Part shown: positions 18,625-20,941 of the stretch, one piece after another
How positions within the stretch are numbered: position 1 is the first letter of the stretch
Layout of the letters: each line of letters starts with the position of its first letter
Virus record (IMG/VR): IMGVR_UViG_3300037487_000415
Span: 1 to 20,941 of that record
Length of the DNA: 20,941 nt
DNA from: a virus
Reading direction: 5' to 3' (one strand)
Notes under the pieces: model-generated
Told to the model about the DNA's origin: nothing
The model's input: only the letters and a program-made list of their open reading frames with translations
The model's database searches: none
Made by a program: the position numbers and the translations under genes

Positions 18625-20343
18625 TCAAACATCGAAGCCGGGGATGATCTTCAGCATAAGCGCCGCCACAATCTGCATCGCTTCCACGTCCCATGCGTGG
18701 TTATTGTTCCGCGTGCGTGTCCAGCGATACTCGACCTGCTTTGTCTTGGAGTTGGTCACCTCCTTCTTGATCTCACTGTCGATCTGCTTGAGGAAGTCCG
18801 GCGAGATGTCATCCGGGATGTCCCATTGCCCAGCGATGCCGGTGCGGTGCGCATGCAAGATGTCTTTGATCCGGTCACTCGCCCAATGCGAGTAGCGGGC
18901 TTTCCCGCCGCCCGAGGCGGTCGCATCTTGGAAGCGCGTGAACGGTCGATGGATCACATCGCCGTTCTGCTTCTTGTAGGCGAATGACTTTTGCCCGCTG
19001 CCGTGCAATGCCGTCCAGTTCATCCGAGCGCAGGCGGAATAGACCTGGTCGGTGTCATAGCCAGCATCCACGAAGACCATCTGAGGCTTGATGCCGTAGC
19101 GCAGGGCGAGGTCGTGCACGCCATCGAACGTCTCGATCCGCCCATACCAGAGCAACATCGATTCACCGTTCGCCCGCCACGCCCGCACGCCTGCCCAAAA
19201 GTGATCCCGCTGCTTGTCCACGGTCAGGAAGCGGTGCGCCTCATCCTCGATCTTCTGACCGGCGGTGAACTCACTGACGAGGTAGCCATTGCCGACAAGT
19301 GCCGAGCGATTGTCGGTCAGATCTTCTTCCCATGTCTCGGCGAGCCGCTTCTGAATGAACTGCCGCAGCGGATCCACGTTGCCGACGCGCATGGCTGCCT
19401 TGGCCTCGATCCAGAGTAGGACGATCTCCCATAGCGGCTTCCGCCAGTTCGCCAGCACGTTGTAGTGAAAGCCAACGTGTCCCGGCATGCCGACCGCAGT
19501 CGCGACGTATTGCCCGCCCTCCGCCAGCGCCCGCCGCGGTTGTGGCGAATCCGGGCATGTCCAATCGCATTCCGCGTTGTCGCATTTCAGCCGAGCCAGC
19601 TGCGCCCGTGCCAGCGGCTCCAGCGTGTCGTCCTCATAGCCCACGACGTTGCACCACTTCCACGGCTGCACGGTGCCGCAGTCCGGGCAGGAGAAGCTGA
19701 ACTCGCGCTGGTCGGAATGTCCCCACGCTTTGTCGAGGTCATCGCCCTTTACACCGGCCTGTGACAAGATGAAGAACTGCCGGTTCCACCGATCATGCAG
19801 ACGACCCCGCGCCTCGTTCAACATGCCCGGTCGATACTGCCAGGCTTCATCACAAAAGACGCGGCGCATCGACTTTGACTGGAGGCCGGATAGGTTCGCG
19901 CCGGTCAGGAAAAGAGACATGTGCGGGAACAGGATCTGCATCTTCCGCTTCTTGTGCCGATCCTCCGGTAAGAGCGCCGCTGTCTCCGGCGTGTTGCGGA
20001 TCGCATAATCCATCCGCGTTTCCGCCCAGTCTTTCAAGTCGTCATCGGTCTGACCCACCAGCAGGGTCGGGCCGGGGTCTTCGGCGATGATGTATTGCAG
20101 CGCCGCCTCCATGAAGGTCGTCTTGCCGGTGCCGATTGGCGCAAGAATCACAACTTCCTTCGCGTCGGCGTTTGCCACTACGTCGAGCGGTTCGATCTGC
20201 CACGGGGCGTTCGATGTCGAGTATTTCGGAGTCAATCCGTCTTGGATCGCTACGCGGTCGGTCGCCCACTCGCTCGGTGGTAGCCGGGCGGGCGGTCTGC
20301 ACGCGCGTTGAAAAACGCTAAGTAGCTGTTCAATCAGTCGCAT
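18625..20343 (-). CDS. Terminase large subunit, GpA family
   Basis: The 572-residue protein is the DNA-packaging ATPase-nuclease. The ATPase part has Walker A APIGTGKTT (68-76) and Walker B RVFCDEA (161-167). A zinc-finger-like cluster follows, with Cys219, Cys222, Cys254 and Cys259/263 (SCPDCGTV, CDNAECDWTC). The nuclease part includes the first acidic strand QMVFVDAGYD (421-430, Asp426) and a C-terminal region WDVEAMQ. I chose the ATG at 20343: it has GGGAG upstream, whereas the frame extends to 20445 with a sequence unlike the family. The start overlaps the small-terminase stop by 14 bases. GpA-type enzymes usually make cohesive ends, but no cos site is identifiable here. Confidence 0.93.
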   Translation of the reverse strand: MRLIEQLLSVFQRACRPPARLPPSEWATDRVAIQDGLTPKYSTSNAPWQIEPLDVVANADAKEVVILAPIGTGKTTFMEAALQYIIAEDPGPTLLVGQTDDDLKDWAETRMDYAIRNTPETAALLPEDRHKKRKMQILFPHMSLFLTGANLSGLQSKSMRRVFCDEAWQYRPGMLNEARGRLHDRWNRQFFILSQAGVKGDDLDKAWGHSDQREFSFSCPDCGTVQPWKWCNVVGYEDDTLEPLARAQLARLKCDNAECDWTCPDSPQPRRALAEGGQYVATAVGMPGHVGFHYNVLANWRKPLWEIVLLWIEAKAAMRVGNVDPLRQFIQKRLAETWEEDLTDNRSALVGNGYLVSEFTAGQKIEDEAHRFLTVDKQRDHFWAGVRAWRANGESMLLWYGRIETFDGVHDLALRYGIKPQMVFVDAGYDTDQVYSACARMNWTALHGSGQKSFAYKKQNGDVIHRPFTRFQDATASGGGKARYSHWASDRIKDILHAHRTGIAGQWDIPDDISPDFLKQIDSEIKKEVTNSKTKQVEYRWTRTRNNNHAWDVEAMQIVAALMLKIIPGFDV

Positions 20344-20887
20344 CGTTCTCCCATATTTTCGCGGTCGATTCGGAAAGCATACCCATAATCTCATCCACCT
20401 TCCCACGGATGATCCGCTGCATTGCCGGTGGGTCGCAGCCCTCAAGCTGCGGCGGCAGGTCGGCTTCCATCCGCAGGATCGCCGCCTTGACCGCTGCCGC
20501 GATGCGGATCAGCGCCTCGTCAACCATCGCCTTCGCCACATATTTTCCCGCAGCCTCCCGCAGCTTGTAAGCGTTCAGCAATCCGTCGATCTGGATCTTG
20601 ACCGTCTGCGCCTGGTGCTTGTCGGTGACGTTCGACAACTGCCGGATGATCGCCTCGATGTCGATCTGCGTCGGGTCTTCGCCGGGTGCCTCAATCTTCT
20701 CCGCCAGCTTCGGCATGAACTCCGGCTTGAGCGTCGGCGGAATGCTTCTCATCCGCCCGATCCTTAGCTTCACCTCCTTGTCCGAGTTGATGTTCACGCC
20801 GCACCGCTTCCAACTATTGAGCGTCGGAATCGAAACGCCGATCTCAGCTGCTCGGTCTAGCGCGGAGGCTTTCTTTTTGGCAGGCAT
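20330..20887 (-). CDS. Terminase small subunit, Nu1-like helix-turn-helix
   Basis: The 185-residue protein begins MPAKKKASALDRAAEIGVSI. Residues about 9-45 form a helix-turn-helix with the Nu1-type pattern IGVSIPTLNSWKRCGVNIN, which in lambda recognises the cos region. A linker follows, then helices (EAIIRQLSNVTDKHQAQTVK, KYVAKAMVDEALIRIAAAVK) for oligomerisation and contact with the large subunit. It lies immediately before the large terminase, overlapping it by 14 bases. No SD is visible before its ATG (GTTTAAC precedes it). The 54 bases upstream hold only an eight-codon reading frame ending just before the ATG, and no clear promoter. Confidence 0.82.
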   Translation of the reverse strand: MPAKKKASALDRAAEIGVSIPTLNSWKRCGVNINSDKEVKLRIGRMRSIPPTLKPEFMPKLAEKIEAPGEDPTQIDIEAIIRQLSNVTDKHQAQTVKIQIDGLLNAYKLREAAGKYVAKAMVDEALIRIAAAVKAAILRMEADLPPQLEGCDPPAMQRIIRGKVDEIMGMLSESTAKIWENDATD

Positions 20888-20941
20888 GTTAAACGGTCGT
20901 TGGGTAATGGCTCATAAAAGTTTAAAGGGATGATGCGGAAC

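Noticed and set aside
20344-20445. Upstream extension of the large terminase to 20445
   Set aside because: It overlaps the small terminase and is unlike GpA N-termini; the ATG at 20343 has GGGAG upstream.
20888-20941. Eight-codon minicistron or cos site before the small terminase
   Set aside because: The minicistron is too short to support, and no nicking-site symmetry can be judged in 54 bases at the window edge.

Overview
The window is the late (virion assembly and lysis) half of a tailed dsDNA phage or prophage. Its layout resembles the lambda head and long-tail arrangement. Every gene I can support lies on the minus strand, so transcription runs from the right end to the left end. The host looks Gram-negative, because the lysis block includes a small protein with a lipobox as well as a peptidase endolysin. 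Most of the sequence is GC-rich by eye. Most start codons, including those of the portal, capsid, tape measure and tail tube genes, lack a clear Shine-Dalgarno sequence, which suggests a host that tolerates SD-independent initiation. The phylum cannot be fixed from this sequence, and no integrase, repressor, replication gene, tRNA or CRISPR array is visible.

Head and packaging (20887 to 14586): small terminase with an N-terminal helix-turn-helix, GpA-type large terminase, a short protein in the position of lambda gpW, a lambda-type portal, a ClpP-like protease fused to a coiled-coil scaffold with an extra N-terminal domain, and the major capsid protein, closed by a strong intrinsic terminator. 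No decoration protein gene is seen.

Inserted accessory block (14530 to 10338): a promoter/operator-like element, a ParB-fold DGQHR protein, a two-domain glycosyltransferase, a small coupled ORF, a second glycosyltransferase, a head-tail joining candidate, a second copy of the promoter/operator-like element, and a minimal ATP-dependent DNA-ligase-like protein that starts with GTG. This block interrupts the usual capsid to head-tail to tail order and looks like moron cargo.

Tail (10315 to 1411): Z-like and U-like tail completion proteins, a small tail tube candidate with one hairpin at its start codon and another after its stop, an unknown protein, and a tail assembly chaperone. The chaperone ends in a perfect A AAA AAC slippery heptamer and continues in the -1 frame for 72 codons, stopping exactly on the tape-measure start codon. 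Beyond the tape measure lie five small, mostly unrecognised tail-tip proteins and a fiber with collagen-like triplets, ten 9-residue repeats and an AT-rich C-terminal knob. No lambda M/L/K/I/J homologues are recognisable.

Lysis (1407 to 1): five tightly coupled genes joined by ATGA overlaps: an unknown 111-residue protein, a membrane/coiled-coil protein, a 54-residue holin candidate, a 58-residue lipoprotein, and an endolysin of the zinc M15 peptidase type that runs off the left edge.
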